Origin: Planctomycetia bacterium | Lineage (GTDB): Bacteria > Planctomycetota > UBA1135 > UBA2386 | Assembly (NCBI GenBank): GCA_005776475.1 | Contig: SXPB01000116.1 | Span: 1-50,019, forward strand | Direction: 5' to 3' | Length of the DNA: 50,019 nucleotides | Made by a program: the position numbers and the translations under genes | The notes under the pieces: generated by a model | The model's input: only the letters and a program-made list of their open reading frames with translations | Told to the model about the DNA's origin: nothing | The model's database searches: none | Shown here: one piece after another, positions 33,677 through 41,749 of the stretch | Layout of the letters: each line of letters opens with the position of its first letter | How positions within the stretch are numbered: position 1 is the first letter of the stretch

Positions 33677-35143
33677 TCACGACCACGATGGCGGCAGCAG
33701 CAGGCGCTTGCCGTCGGCGCTGCGCGTGCGACCGGGTGGGGCCAGGAAGTCGCGGTCCCAGAGCTGGCACGTCACTTCCTTGTGCTTCTGGTCGAGCCCT
33801 TCGCAGTAGTTGGTGTACTTGCAGCGCCGCACTTCGGCGCCGCGCCCCTGCCGCATCTTCTCCCACCAGTCGGGGTCGGCGAGGCTCTGCCGCGCGGCAG
33901 CGACCAGGTCGGCTTCGCCGCGCTGCAGGATGCCTTCGGCGAGCGCGAAGTCGTGGATGCCGCCGGCGGTCACCACCGGCGTCGTGCGGCCGGCGCTGCG
34001 CACGGCGGCACGGATCGCGGCGGCGAGCGGCACGTTGCGCCCGAACGGTCCGCGCGCGTCGCTGCGCACACTGGGCATGCATTCGTGACCGGACGGGCCG
34101 GTGTACGGATACGCGGCGTCGCCGACGTTGGGCTGTTTGGCGTCGTCGAACTTGCCGCCCTTGCTGATCGACAGGAAGTCGAAGCCGGCGGTGGCGAACG
34201 CGCTGCCATGCGCGCAGGCGTCGGCGACATCGCTGCCGCCGAGGATGGCTTCATCGCCGAGGTAGCGCGTGCCGACCACGAAGTCGGAGCCGACGCGCGC
34301 CCGCACCGCTGCGAACACTTCGAGCGGCAGCCGTTGCCGCCCCGCGAGCGAGCCGCCGTAGCCGTCGGTGCGCACGTTGGTGCGCGACAGGAACGACGCC
34401 ATCGTGTAGGCGTGCGCGAAGTGCAGTTCGACGCCGTCGAAGCCGGCATCGCGCGCGCGCGCGGCGGCATCGGCGAACAGCGTGGGCAGCACCTGCGGCA
34501 GCTCGCGGATGTGCGGCAAGTGCAGGTCGTTCACTTCGTCGCGCGCACCGTAGCCGAGGTCGCGGTACTCGCGCGGGGAGAGGATCGCGCGGTGCTCCTC
34601 GTCGGTGGCCGCCGCCAGGCACGCGCGCACGCTGGCCTCGTCCGCTGCCGCCGCGGCGCCGAAGCGTTCGCGCACGGCATCGACGTGGTGCTGGGTGATC
34701 GCCAGGAAGCGCGCGAAGTACTTCGCCGGCTCCGGCCGCCGTCGGATCACCAGGAAGTCGAGGATCTGCAGGAACACGCGCGTGCGCCCGCGGCTGCGGG
34801 TGCGCACGGTGGCGACGAGCTCGCGCAGGCCCGGGACGAAGCGATCGTGGCCGACGCGCAGCAACGGCCCACTCGGCACGTCGCGAATGCCGGTTGCTTC
34901 GACCACCAGCACGCCGGGCGCGCCGTCGGCGAAGCGGCCGTACCAGTCGAGCACGTTGGGGGTGACGAAGCCGTCCTCGGTTGCTCGCCACGGCACCATC
35001 GCCGGCACCCAGCTCCGGCTCGTCGTCGTCACCGTTCCGATCGTCGCCGGCGAGAACAGGAGCGACTGCGCGGCCTGTTCGGCGGTGGGCCAGTGTGCCG
35101 GTGGCACTTCGTGGCGCACGATCGGCTCGGTGGGCTCGCTCAT
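33677..35143 (-). CDS. Old Yellow Enzyme-family NADH:flavin oxidoreductase
   Basis: A 488-residue flavin-dependent TIM-barrel reductase. The substrate/FMN block HFAHAYTMASFLSRTNVRTD followed by YGGS, and the C-terminal VVTAGGIHDF and DLVAAARQSLADPDWW, are typical of the OYE / 2,4-dienoyl-CoA reductase group, which reduces activated C=C bonds with NAD(P)H. Near residue 445 a cysteine cluster (RRCKYTNYCEGL, then EVTCQLW) sits where larger family members bind a 4Fe-4S cluster, but only three cysteines remain and spacing is altered, so a cluster is doubtful. No second domain follows. It starts 13 bp after the TPR gene's stop. Confidence 0.9.
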   Translation of the reverse strand: MSEPTEPIVRHEVPPAHWPTAEQAAQSLLFSPATIGTVTTTSRSWVPAMVPWRATEDGFVTPNVLDWYGRFADGAPGVLVVEATGIRDVPSGPLLRVGHDRFVPGLRELVATVRTRSRGRTRVFLQILDFLVIRRRPEPAKYFARFLAITQHHVDAVRERFGAAAAADEASVRACLAAATDEEHRAILSPREYRDLGYGARDEVNDLHLPHIRELPQVLPTLFADAAARARDAGFDGVELHFAHAYTMASFLSRTNVRTDGYGGSLAGRQRLPLEVFAAVRARVGSDFVVGTRYLGDEAILGGSDVADACAHGSAFATAGFDFLSISKGGKFDDAKQPNVGDAAYPYTGPSGHECMPSVRSDARGPFGRNVPLAAAIRAAVRSAGRTTPVVTAGGIHDFALAEGILQRGEADLVAAARQSLADPDWWEKMRQGRGAEVRRCKYTNYCEGLDQKHKEVTCQLWDRDFLAPPGRTRSADGKRLLLPPSWS

Positions 35144-35156
35144 GGCGCGCCCGCGG

Positions 35157-35888
35157 TCAGCCGCGGCCCTTCGGTGGCTCGCGGAACCCGTTCGGGGCGC
35201 GGCGCAACTGACCCATCGATTGCGGCGGTTGCTCGAGGCCGAGCATGAACCACTGCATGCCGAAGTTCTGCATCGTCATGCGGGTGCGGTTCTGCAGGCG
35301 CAGCAGGTTGTCCTTGGTCTCGGCGTTGCCGGGATCGCGCTTCTGGAACGTGGCCAGCAGCTTCTGCGCCTCGTCGTTCTTGTCCTGCTTGTGCAGCATC
35401 CAGGCCCACGCGTTGTGCAGCAGCGCGTGCTTCTTGTTGACGGCGCCGGCGAGTTGCAGCACCGACAGGGCGCGGTCGGTGTCGCCGGTCTTCCACAGGA
35501 TGCAGGCGAGCAACAGGCGGGCGTCGGTGGCGCGGATGCTGGCGCCTTCGAGCAGCTGCAGCGCGCGTTCCTTCTTGTTCGCCATCCACGCCAGCATGCC
35601 CATGTTGCCGAGCAACTGGCCGCGCAGCATCGGCACCCATTTGCCGAGCGGCAGCATGTCTTCGAGGCTCTGCAACGCGGCGTCGAGATGGCCGGCCTGC
35701 ACCTGTTGTTGCATGCGCGCCATCGCCGGATGCACCATGGCGCCGATGCGCCGCGCGATCACGATCCAGGCCGCGATGAACGCGAGCACGGTGAACACGA
35801 TGCCCCAGCCCCAGCCCCACCAGCCGGGGATGGTGCCGGAGAAGCCGAGCAGGAACGCGAATGCGGACGCGAGGAGGACGGAGTACAC
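35157..35888 (-). CDS. Two-TM membrane protein with TPR repeats
   Basis: A 243-residue protein starting at GTG 35888, chosen because it gives MYSVLLASAFAFLLGF directly and no other start exists nearby in frame. Two hydrophobic helices (residues about 3-20 and 28-45) are followed by TPR-like units, for example LQSLEDMLPLGKWVPMLRGQ and ALSVLQLAGAVNKKHALLHN. The C-terminal part is likely cytoplasmic. It is the last or near-last gene of the sigma-factor operon, though 134 bp separate it from the gene before, more than elsewhere in the run. That gap holds a GC-rich inverted GGGCCC pair near 35987-36004. Function unknown. Confidence 0.65.
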   Translation of the reverse strand: MYSVLLASAFAFLLGFSGTIPGWWGWGWGIVFTVLAFIAAWIVIARRIGAMVHPAMARMQQQVQAGHLDAALQSLEDMLPLGKWVPMLRGQLLGNMGMLAWMANKKERALQLLEGASIRATDARLLLACILWKTGDTDRALSVLQLAGAVNKKHALLHNAWAWMLHKQDKNDEAQKLLATFQKRDPGNAETKDNLLRLQNRTRMTMQNFGMQWFMLGLEQPPQSMGQLRRAPNGFREPPKGRG

Positions 35889-36022
35889 GCCGGTCGGAAT
35901 CTCTGGGGGAACGAAGGGGCGAACAGGATACGGACGCTGGCGTCCGATCGCGACCGTTCCCTGGCCGAAGGCGCCGAAGGGCTGCCGGGCCCGCGGCGGG
36001 GCCCAGGCCAGCCCGGCCGGAC

Positions 36023-36658
36023 TCAGCTCTCGACCCAGGTGCCGACGAAGCGGTGCGCGACGAAGCTGGTGAACTTCGTCGGCGACAGCAGATTCATCTC
36101 CCAGCCGTGCAGGTTGCCGAAGTCCTGCTGCGTGTGTTCGACGAAGTGGCGCAGGTCGCCGATGGTGGTGCGGTCGTTCGAATCGTAGATCGCATCGACC
36201 GCCCAGATCGGGGCGCCGGAGTGCACCGAGATCAGCTGGGTGCGCATGCCGAGGTGGGGCGGCGTGTAGGGGCGCCAGGCCGTGACCGAGCCGACGAACA
36301 CGCCGTCGAGCGAGTAGCGGTTGCACAGGCGCACCATCGAATCGGTCGACATGCGGCCGCGCGACAGCGACTCGTTGAGCTCGTCGTCCTCGCGCGCGTC
36401 GCTCGGCAGCGGCACCACTTCGAAGCGGCGCAGCTTCTGCAGTTCGGCGACGAACGCGTCGCGCACCTTGTTGCAGTCGGCTTGCACGCCGGCTTCCTGC
36501 GCGAACGGCAGCACCATGATGCGGCGCACGTTGGCGAGGTCGGCGGGTTCGGCGAGGAAGAAGTTGATGGGCTTGGGCACGTGCGGCTGGCCCCAGGTGC
36601 AGCCGGCGAACGGCGACACCGCGGCGAGCAGCGCAAGAAGACGCAGGAAGGCGCGCAT
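36023..36658 (-). CDS. CsgG/LpoB-like lipoprotein
   Basis: A 211-residue lipoprotein with lipobox PFAGC (Cys20). After it, RRIMVLPFAQEAGVQADCNK and the helix VRDAFVAELQKLRRFEVVPL match the N-terminal strand-helix-strand of CsgG/LpoB/GNA1162-type lipoproteins. LDGVFVGSVTAWRPYTPP fits the next strand. Such proteins serve in the outer membrane, e.g. as activators of peptidoglycan synthases or in flagellar and export structures; the role here is not known. ATG 36658 overlaps the upstream stop (ATGA). It belongs to the run beginning at 38687. Confidence 0.75.
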   Translation of the reverse strand: MRAFLRLLALLAAVSPFAGCTWGQPHVPKPINFFLAEPADLANVRRIMVLPFAQEAGVQADCNKVRDAFVAELQKLRRFEVVPLPSDAREDDELNESLSRGRMSTDSMVRLCNRYSLDGVFVGSVTAWRPYTPPHLGMRTQLISVHSGAPIWAVDAIYDSNDRTTIGDLRHFVEHTQQDFGNLHGWEMNLLSPTKFTSFVAHRFVGTWVES

Positions 36659-37188
36659 CAGCGGCTCCGGGGCGGCGTGGCCGCGGCATCAGTCGGCGCT
36701 GCCGTGCTCTGGTCGAGCGTCGACCGCAACGCTTCGATCTTCGCCAACAGCGTAGTCTGTTCGAGTTTGGCCTTCTCCAGCGACAGGCTCAGGATGCGGG
36801 CTTCGAGTTCGCGCCGGCGGCCGCGCAGCATTTCGGTTTCGGCCTCCGCTTGCGCGCGCAGCGCCTTCTCGCGTTGCAGCGAACTGCCTTCGTTGGCGAG
36901 CCGCGTGTTCAGGTTCTTGTTCTCGCCGACGAGCTGTTCGAGCCGCTTCTCGAGTTGCGAGTAGGCTTCGCGCAGCGTCTTGAACTCGCTGAGCAGCAGG
37001 TTCTGCTTGGGGCCCCAGTCCATCTCGGTGTTGACCCCGGCCTCGGCGAGGTTGCCCTTGTAGCCATCGAGCGGATCGGTCGCGATCGGGTCCATCAGCC
37101 CCGACGTGCTTGAGCAACCGCACGCGAACGTGGCCAACGCGGCGAACAGTGCCGCCAATGCGAACGACGAACGGGGGAACGTGGTCAT
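36658..37188 (-). CDS. Coiled-coil lipoprotein of unknown function
   Basis: A 176-residue protein with a lipoprotein signal (ALATFACGC, with lipidation at the second Cys, residue 25). Residues about 60-160 are one long Glu/Lys/Leu-rich coiled coil (for example EKRLEQLVGENKNLNTRLAN and ELEARILSLSLEKAKLEQTT). It starts one base after the stop of the 73-residue gene, with AGGAG about 9 bp upstream, and overlaps the following lipoprotein by 4 bp. It is probably a periplasmic spacer or scaffold; no specific function is recognised. Confidence 0.72.
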   Translation of the reverse strand: MTTFPRSSFALAALFAALATFACGCSSTSGLMDPIATDPLDGYKGNLAEAGVNTEMDWGPKQNLLLSEFKTLREAYSQLEKRLEQLVGENKNLNTRLANEGSSLQREKALRAQAEAETEMLRGRRRELEARILSLSLEKAKLEQTTLLAKIEALRSTLDQSTAAPTDAAATPPRSR

Positions 37189-37189
37189 G

Positions 37190-37411
37190 TCAGGTCTCCT
37201 TGCCGTAGACGCACTCGATCACCGCCACCGAACCGCAACCGCAGCGCACTTCGAAGCCGGCGATGCGATCGCCGTCGAGCAATGGCACGACGGTCATCGG
37301 GGTTGCCGGATGTCCTGCCGCGGTGGTGCCGCAATCGACGAGTGCGGGTTGGCGCACCATGCGCACCGCATCGCGGCGGATCACTCCGGGCTGTTGGTTG
37401 CTGTCGGTCAT
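37190..37411 (-). CDS. Small Cys-containing protein of unknown function
   Basis: A 73-residue protein from ATG 37411 with no signal peptide. The C-terminal half looks like a small beta domain (MTVVPLLDGDRIAGFEVRCG, then CGSVAVIECVYGKET) with Cys-Gly-Cys and two more cysteines (at about 27 and 67), possibly a metal site. It lies 20 bp after the 86-residue gene and one base before the coiled-coil lipoprotein, so it is almost certainly cotranscribed with the sigma-factor gene. I do not recognise a family. Confidence 0.55.
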   Translation of the reverse strand: MTDSNQQPGVIRRDAVRMVRQPALVDCGTTAAGHPATPMTVVPLLDGDRIAGFEVRCGCGSVAVIECVYGKET

Positions 37412-37431
37412 GGGGGTGAAGGGGCTGCCCT

Positions 37432-37692
37432 TCACGCGATGACGTCGACGTGCCGGGCAGTTGTCTCGTCCTTTCGGCCAGGATCGACGGCAACCTGAAG
37501 CGTCCTTCGCATCGGCATTTGCCCGGCAGCGGAATCGCTGCGGCGTTCGCCGTCCTGGCCCGCTTCGCCCGCACTCTGCTGCAACGCGCGCCGGAACGCC
37601 TCGGCCTGCTCGCGTTTCTGCCCGCCGCCGCGTCGTTCGGTGACCGGCGAGGTGCCGAGCACGATCGAAGGCAAAGCGCGCATCGGTTCCAT
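37432..37692 (-). CDS. Small basic protein downstream of fliA
   Basis: An 86-residue protein whose ATG (37692) lies 3 bp after the sigma-factor stop, with GAAGG about 10 bp before it. It is rich in Arg, Gln, Glu and Gly, with a short helix (KREQAEAFRRALQQSAGE). There is no recognisable domain, signal or membrane segment. Placement directly after a FliA-type sigma factor suggests a related small regulator, but it does not obviously resemble FlgM. It could also be a chance open frame; the ribosome binding site and tight spacing are the main support. Confidence 0.45.
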   Translation of the reverse strand: MEPMRALPSIVLGTSPVTERRGGGQKREQAEAFRRALQQSAGEAGQDGERRSDSAAGQMPMRRTLQVAVDPGRKDETTARHVDVIA

Positions 37693-37695
37693 GGC

Positions 37696-38430
37696 TCAAT
37701 CGCCTTCCTTCATCTTCAGGCGCAGGCGTTCGGTGGCGCGGGTGAGGATCTGGCTGATGCGCGACTCGGTCACGCCGAGCACGTCGCCGATCTCCTTCAA
37801 GAACAGCTGCTCGTGGTAGTAGAGCACGACCACGTGGCGGTCGGTCTCCGGCAGTTCGGCGATGGCCTTGGTCAGGCGTTCGAGGTTCTCGCGGTTGCCG
37901 GCGAGCAGGCGTGGATCGATCGCGTCGTCGTTGGCGATCTGGCTGCTGAGCGAGCCCCCGTCGTCCTCCGAACCGTACACCTCGTCGAGCGACAGCGTGC
38001 GGCTCGTGTGCAGCGCCTGCAGGTCTTCGTCGAGTTCCTTTTCGGTGCAGCCCAGCGTTTGCGCCAGTTCGGCCAGGGTCGGCTCGCGGTCGAGTTCGGC
38101 CCACAGCTTCGAATTGGCGCGGTCCATCTTGCGCAGGCGGTCGCGGCGGTTGCGCGGCACCGGGTCGTGCTTGCGCACTTCGTCGAGGATCGCGCCGCGG
38201 ATCGCGGTGTAGGCGAACGTCTTGAACGAGGCGCCGCGCGCGGGGTCGTAGGTCGAAGCGGCGTGCATCAGGCCGATGACGCCGACCGAGTAGAAGTCGT
38301 CGCGGTCGAGCGAGCCGGGCAGCGACACCGGCAGGCGCGCCACCACGTAGCGGACGAGCGGCAGGAACTGCTCGATCAGGCGGTCGCGTTCGGCGACGGA
38401 GCGCGCGATCTTCTGCGTGCCGGACTTCAC
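37696..38430 (-). CDS. fliA: FliA/WhiG-type alternative sigma factor (sigma-28 family)
   Basis: A 244-residue sigma-70-family factor. Region 2 includes FLPLVRYVVARLPVSLPGSL, then DFYSVGVIGLMHAASTYDPA and FKTFAYTAIRGAILDEVR. Region 3 has NRRDRLRKMDRANSKLWAEL and LAELAQTLGCTEKELDEDLQ. Region 4 has LPETDRHVVVLYYHEQLFLK and the helix-turn-helix LGVTESRISQILTRATERLR. This directs RNA polymerase to flagellar or morphogenetic promoters in relatives, but no flagellar structural genes are in the window. GTG 38430 overlaps the stop of the two-TM gene as GTGA; the longer upstream frame is the shadow of that gene. Confidence 0.93.
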   Translation of the reverse strand: MKSGTQKIARSVAERDRLIEQFLPLVRYVVARLPVSLPGSLDRDDFYSVGVIGLMHAASTYDPARGASFKTFAYTAIRGAILDEVRKHDPVPRNRRDRLRKMDRANSKLWAELDREPTLAELAQTLGCTEKELDEDLQALHTSRTLSLDEVYGSEDDGGSLSSQIANDDAIDPRLLAGNRENLERLTKAIAELPETDRHVVVLYYHEQLFLKEIGDVLGVTESRISQILTRATERLRLKMKEGD

Positions 38431-38687
38431 GCATCCTCCTTCGGCTGCTCGGCTTTGCGCTTGGTTTCGTCGCGCGCGATGGCGTCGAGCACGGACCCGA
38501 TCAAAGGCGGAGCGAGCAGCTTGCCGGCAACGAGCGCGCAGGCGGCGACCGTCACCGATCGCCACAGCGCGGTCATGCCATCGACGCCGGCCAGGAACGC
38601 GACGAGGAAGGTCACCCCGAAGGCGATGCTGGTCAGATACGCCGTGAGCAGGCGCGTCAGTTCGTTGCTGCCGTTTCCCGACTCCAT
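38427..38687 (-). CDS. Small two-TM membrane protein upstream of fliA
   Basis: An 86-residue protein with two hydrophobic helices (YLTSIAFGVTFLVAFLAGV and WRSVTVAACALVAGKLLAPP), a short N-terminal tail and a charged C-terminus (ARDETKRKAEQPKEDA). Start is ATG 38687. Its stop overlaps the fliA GTG, implying coupled translation. A small membrane protein tied to a sigma factor could be a membrane-bound regulator, but that is inference from position alone. Confidence 0.7.
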   Translation of the reverse strand: MESGNGSNELTRLLTAYLTSIAFGVTFLVAFLAGVDGMTALWRSVTVAACALVAGKLLAPPLIGSVLDAIARDETKRKAEQPKEDA

Positions 38688-38737
38688 GTGCCGCGCGGAT
38701 CATCGGCAACGCGGCGGTCCCAGGTTGAGGCGGCTTG

Positions 38738-38755
38738 GCGCCGAAGTCGCGGCGC
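38738..38755. terminator. Short hairpin upstream of the sigma-factor operon
   Basis: GCGCCG (38738-38743), loop AAGTCG, CGGCGC (38750-38755). It lies 32 bp beyond the stop of the TPR gene at 38787 and 51 bp before the first gene of the sigma-factor operon, a plausible terminator for the former. The stem is only 6 bp and no U-tract follows. Confidence 0.3.
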
Positions 38756-38786
38756 GATCAGGGTTTCCCCGGATCAACCGAAGTGC

Positions 38787-40250
38787 CTACTGCGGCAGTC
38801 CGGAGGCCATGCCGTAGCGCGATCCGACCCGCACCCAGCTGCGCCACTCGGCGTCGACCTCGGCCCATTCGCGCTGCAGTGCCGTGCGGAAGGCGGTGGC
38901 GACCTCTTCTTCGGTCTGGTTGTCCGCACCGACGGAGCGCATCAGCGCCGGCCAGGTGTCGGGATGACGGGCCAGCAGGAACATGACGAAGGTCCACGCC
39001 TTGGCGCGCACGGGCTCGCGGAACCGCTCCATGCGTTCGCGCACCATGTGCACCAGCGGCGCATCAGCTTCGGTCTCGGCGAGTTGCCGGATGTGTTTGA
39101 GCCAGGCCGTCGGATCGCGGTCCAACTCGTCCTTGCCGCCGGCGGCACGCGTCGCCGGAATGAAGTACCTGGCTTTCACGGTGCCGCACAGCAGGTACGT
39201 CAGCGTGTGCACGAGGCCTTCGCTGCAGCCGGACTCGAACGCAGGATTGCAGCGTTTGGCGATCAGGCCGACGGCGCTGTCGTCCTCCGACCCGGGCGTG
39301 TGCATGATCCATTCCGCCTGCCCCGCGGCTGCCTTGAAGGCGCAGCCACCGTAGGTCTTGGCGGCCGAGAGCGTGGAGCCTCCCGTGGTCACCGGACAGG
39401 CTTCCAGCAGGCGGTCGCGTTCGGCCTCGTCGCGCACCACGACCACCCAGCGCACCTGGATCGGGAAGTAGTCGAGGCGCGACTTGCGTTCCGCGGGCCA
39501 CAGGAAATCCAGCATGGCGACGGCGCGTTCGGCCCAGACGGCGTGCAGGACGGCGAGTCTGGGGTCGGCCGCCCAGAAGGTGACGTGCTTGCCGCGGGCA
39601 CCGTGGAACTCGATCCCGGCCGGCTTCAGTTCGCCGGGCATGAAGTTCGGCGTCAGCGCTTCGATGGTCGGCTCCATCGCCGTGACTTCCTGCGCCTTGG
39701 CCAGGATCGCGCGCCGCCGTTGCGCGCACGCGACCTGTTCTTCGGTGCCGTAGAAGCCTTCGAAGGCGACGTGGCCGAGCGCTTCATGCGACTTCACGTC
39801 GTCGGGATCGAACCACAAGGCGCGTTCGAACTGGGTCACGCCGCGGGTTCGCTCCTCGGTGGCGAACAGCGCGATGCCCAGCTCGCGGTGCAGCGCCGCG
39901 GCGCGCTTGCGCGTCGTCACCCAGGCGGTGGTCACCGCGTTCCGTTGCGGCGTGGTGGCGGCGTCCGCCGGCAGCTTGTCCACCGGGCCTTGCTGCCATT
40001 CCCCCTTCACCTTCTTCCAGCCGAGTCCCGCCCGCGCGGCGGCGTTTTCGATGTCGTAGTGGTCGAGGATCTGCTCGTAGGCCATGCGCGCGCGCGACGG
40101 CAGTTTGGAGGTCTCGGCGGTGCGAGCGAACGTGACCAGGAGTTGCGCCACCTGGCGGTCGAGTTCCTGCTCGTTCTTCGGCGCTCCCGGTTGCTGGGTG
40201 GTGGCGACGCACGCAAACAGGAACGTGCTCAGGATGCGGAAGTGGTGCAT
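38787..40250 (-). CDS. Exported TPR-containing protein of unknown function
   Basis: A 487-residue protein from ATG 40250 with a signal peptide (ILSTFLFACVATTQQ). TPR-like helices appear at about 35-180 (for example ALWFDPDDVKSHEALGHVAF). The C-terminal 300 residues are a mixed fold with LDYFPIQVRWVVVVRDEAER, FIPATRAAGGK and other motifs I cannot assign. A zinc-protease HExxH is not present, although the layout resembles planctomycete peptidase-like DUF1570 proteins. The open frame extends upstream to 40784 over the beta-lactamase gene, but only the part from 40250 has a signal peptide. Confidence 0.7.
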   Translation of the reverse strand: MHHFRILSTFLFACVATTQQPGAPKNEQELDRQVAQLLVTFARTAETSKLPSRARMAYEQILDHYDIENAAARAGLGWKKVKGEWQQGPVDKLPADAATTPQRNAVTTAWVTTRKRAAALHRELGIALFATEERTRGVTQFERALWFDPDDVKSHEALGHVAFEGFYGTEEQVACAQRRRAILAKAQEVTAMEPTIEALTPNFMPGELKPAGIEFHGARGKHVTFWAADPRLAVLHAVWAERAVAMLDFLWPAERKSRLDYFPIQVRWVVVVRDEAERDRLLEACPVTTGGSTLSAAKTYGGCAFKAAAGQAEWIMHTPGSEDDSAVGLIAKRCNPAFESGCSEGLVHTLTYLLCGTVKARYFIPATRAAGGKDELDRDPTAWLKHIRQLAETEADAPLVHMVRERMERFREPVRAKAWTFVMFLLARHPDTWPALMRSVGADNQTEEEVATAFRTALQREWAEVDAEWRSWVRVGSRYGMASGLPQ

Positions 40251-40362
40251 GGCTGGGGGCGGGAGGTCTCTCCTCGCGGCGGCAGAGTGCCACCAACCCG
40301 GTCTCGCCGCCATGAATTGCTTCGCGCGCGCCATCGACGCGGGAGATCGGCGGGCGCCTCGA

Positions 40363-41700
40363 TCACGCGCGCCGGAACAGGTTTTTGGCGATGCGAATCC
40401 CGGTGATCGCGCCACCGGCGCGTTCGATGGCGAGCGGCATCTGCTGGCGCCAGTCGAAGAACTGCGCCTGCTCCAGCTCGGCTCCGGTGACGAAGCCGCG
40501 CGTGGGCGGGTACTTGGCCCACTCGATCGATGCCCGCAGCCGGTTGTCGTGCCGTTCGATGACGAGCTTGCCGATGTCACTGTTCCAGGTGCCGACCAGC
40601 TCCGCGCCCGCCGTCGCCGGCAGTGGCTTCGGCAGTTCGCGGCGCTCGCCGAACAGCAGCGCTTCGATGCCGTTGGCGACCTCTCCCATCGGGCCGTCGT
40701 CGCGGTTGCACAGCACTGCCACGAACGCGTCGACATCGGGAAAGCGGCGCACGTCGCAGAGGAAGCCGCGCACGCTGCCACCATGCTGCTGCACGCGCCG
40801 GTCGTCGCGCGTGCGGACGAACCAGCCGAGCGCGTAGTCGTTCAGCCCCGGCGTGAACAGTTCCTTCTTCGCCGCCGCTTTCAGCACCGTCTCCGCGCGC
40901 AGCGCGCGGTCCCAGTGCCACAGATCCCACACGCTGCCGACCGCGCCACCCATGCCCTTGTACTGGAACCCATAGCTGCCGTACGGATGGGCCAGGGCCG
41001 AACGCGGTTCGCCACGACCACGACCGATCGCCACCGTGACGCCTTTGGGTTCCGGATCGCCGGTGAAGCACGCGGTGGTGGCCTTGGCCGGCGCGAACAG
41101 GTGCTTGCAGCAGAACGGCCCGAACTTCTCACCCGAAGCGCGCTCGATGATCTCGGCGAGCAGCGCGTAGCCCTGGTTCCAGTACTCCCAGTGCGTACCT
41201 GGCTTGTGCTTGGGACCGCCGGCGAAGTACGACGGCAGCACTGCCGCGAGGTCGTCGCCGCTGCCTCTCGAGTTGGTACCCGGGATGCCCGACGTGTGCT
41301 GCAGCAGATGGCGAATCGTGATCGCGCGGCAATCGTCCGGGATGCCGGGCAGGTGTTCGTGGATCGGGTCGTCGAGCTCGAGCTTGCCACGCTGCACGAG
41401 CACCATCACTGCGGCGGCGGTGAACTGCTTGGTGAAGCTCGCCAGTTCGAACACCGTGCGCGCGTCGTTCGGGATCTTGCCGGCGAGGTCGGCGGCGCCG
41501 ACGCCGAGTGCGGCGACGACCTTGCCATCGCGCGCGGCGATCACCGCACCGCCGAAACCCAAGTCGGCAGCCGCTTCCGCAAACGCGGCGATGCGTTCGC
41601 CCGTGGCACCGACGACGATGCGCTTGCCGTTGTCCTGGGCCAGCGCCGCTGGCAGCAGACCAAGCGCGACAACGGCCAGACGCTGCAAGGAGGCTCGCAT
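40363..41700 (-). CDS. Exported serine beta-lactamase-fold hydrolase (class C-like)
   Basis: A 445-residue protein with a signal peptide (LQRLAVVALGLLPAALA). The active-site Ser-x-x-Lys is SFTK, within ELASFTKQFTAAAVM near residue 90. The second motif is YWN (WEYWNQGYALL) and the third is HGG (QQHGGSVRGFL). This is the pattern of class C beta-lactamases, esterases and DD-peptidase-like enzymes in the Beta-lactamase Pfam family. Whether it acts on beta-lactams, esters or cell-wall peptides is not predictable. About 80 C-terminal residues form an added beta domain, as in many of these proteins. It follows the BNR gene by 49 bp. Confidence 0.9.
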   Translation of the reverse strand: MRASLQRLAVVALGLLPAALAQDNGKRIVVGATGERIAAFAEAAADLGFGGAVIAARDGKVVAALGVGAADLAGKIPNDARTVFELASFTKQFTAAAVMVLVQRGKLELDDPIHEHLPGIPDDCRAITIRHLLQHTSGIPGTNSRGSGDDLAAVLPSYFAGGPKHKPGTHWEYWNQGYALLAEIIERASGEKFGPFCCKHLFAPAKATTACFTGDPEPKGVTVAIGRGRGEPRSALAHPYGSYGFQYKGMGGAVGSVWDLWHWDRALRAETVLKAAAKKELFTPGLNDYALGWFVRTRDDRRVQQHGGSVRGFLCDVRRFPDVDAFVAVLCNRDDGPMGEVANGIEALLFGERRELPKPLPATAGAELVGTWNSDIGKLVIERHDNRLRASIEWAKYPPTRGFVTGAELEQAQFFDWRQQMPLAIERAGGAITGIRIAKNLFRRA

Positions 41701-41749
41701 GGGAAGGGCTTGGTTACCCGGTCTCCTGGCCGCGGCAAAGCCCCGGCGG

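Noticed and set aside
33390-33809. A 139-codon plus-strand open frame as an intact gene
   Set aside because: It only contains the second half of a nucleotidyltransferase remnant and then runs antisense to the oxidoreductase.
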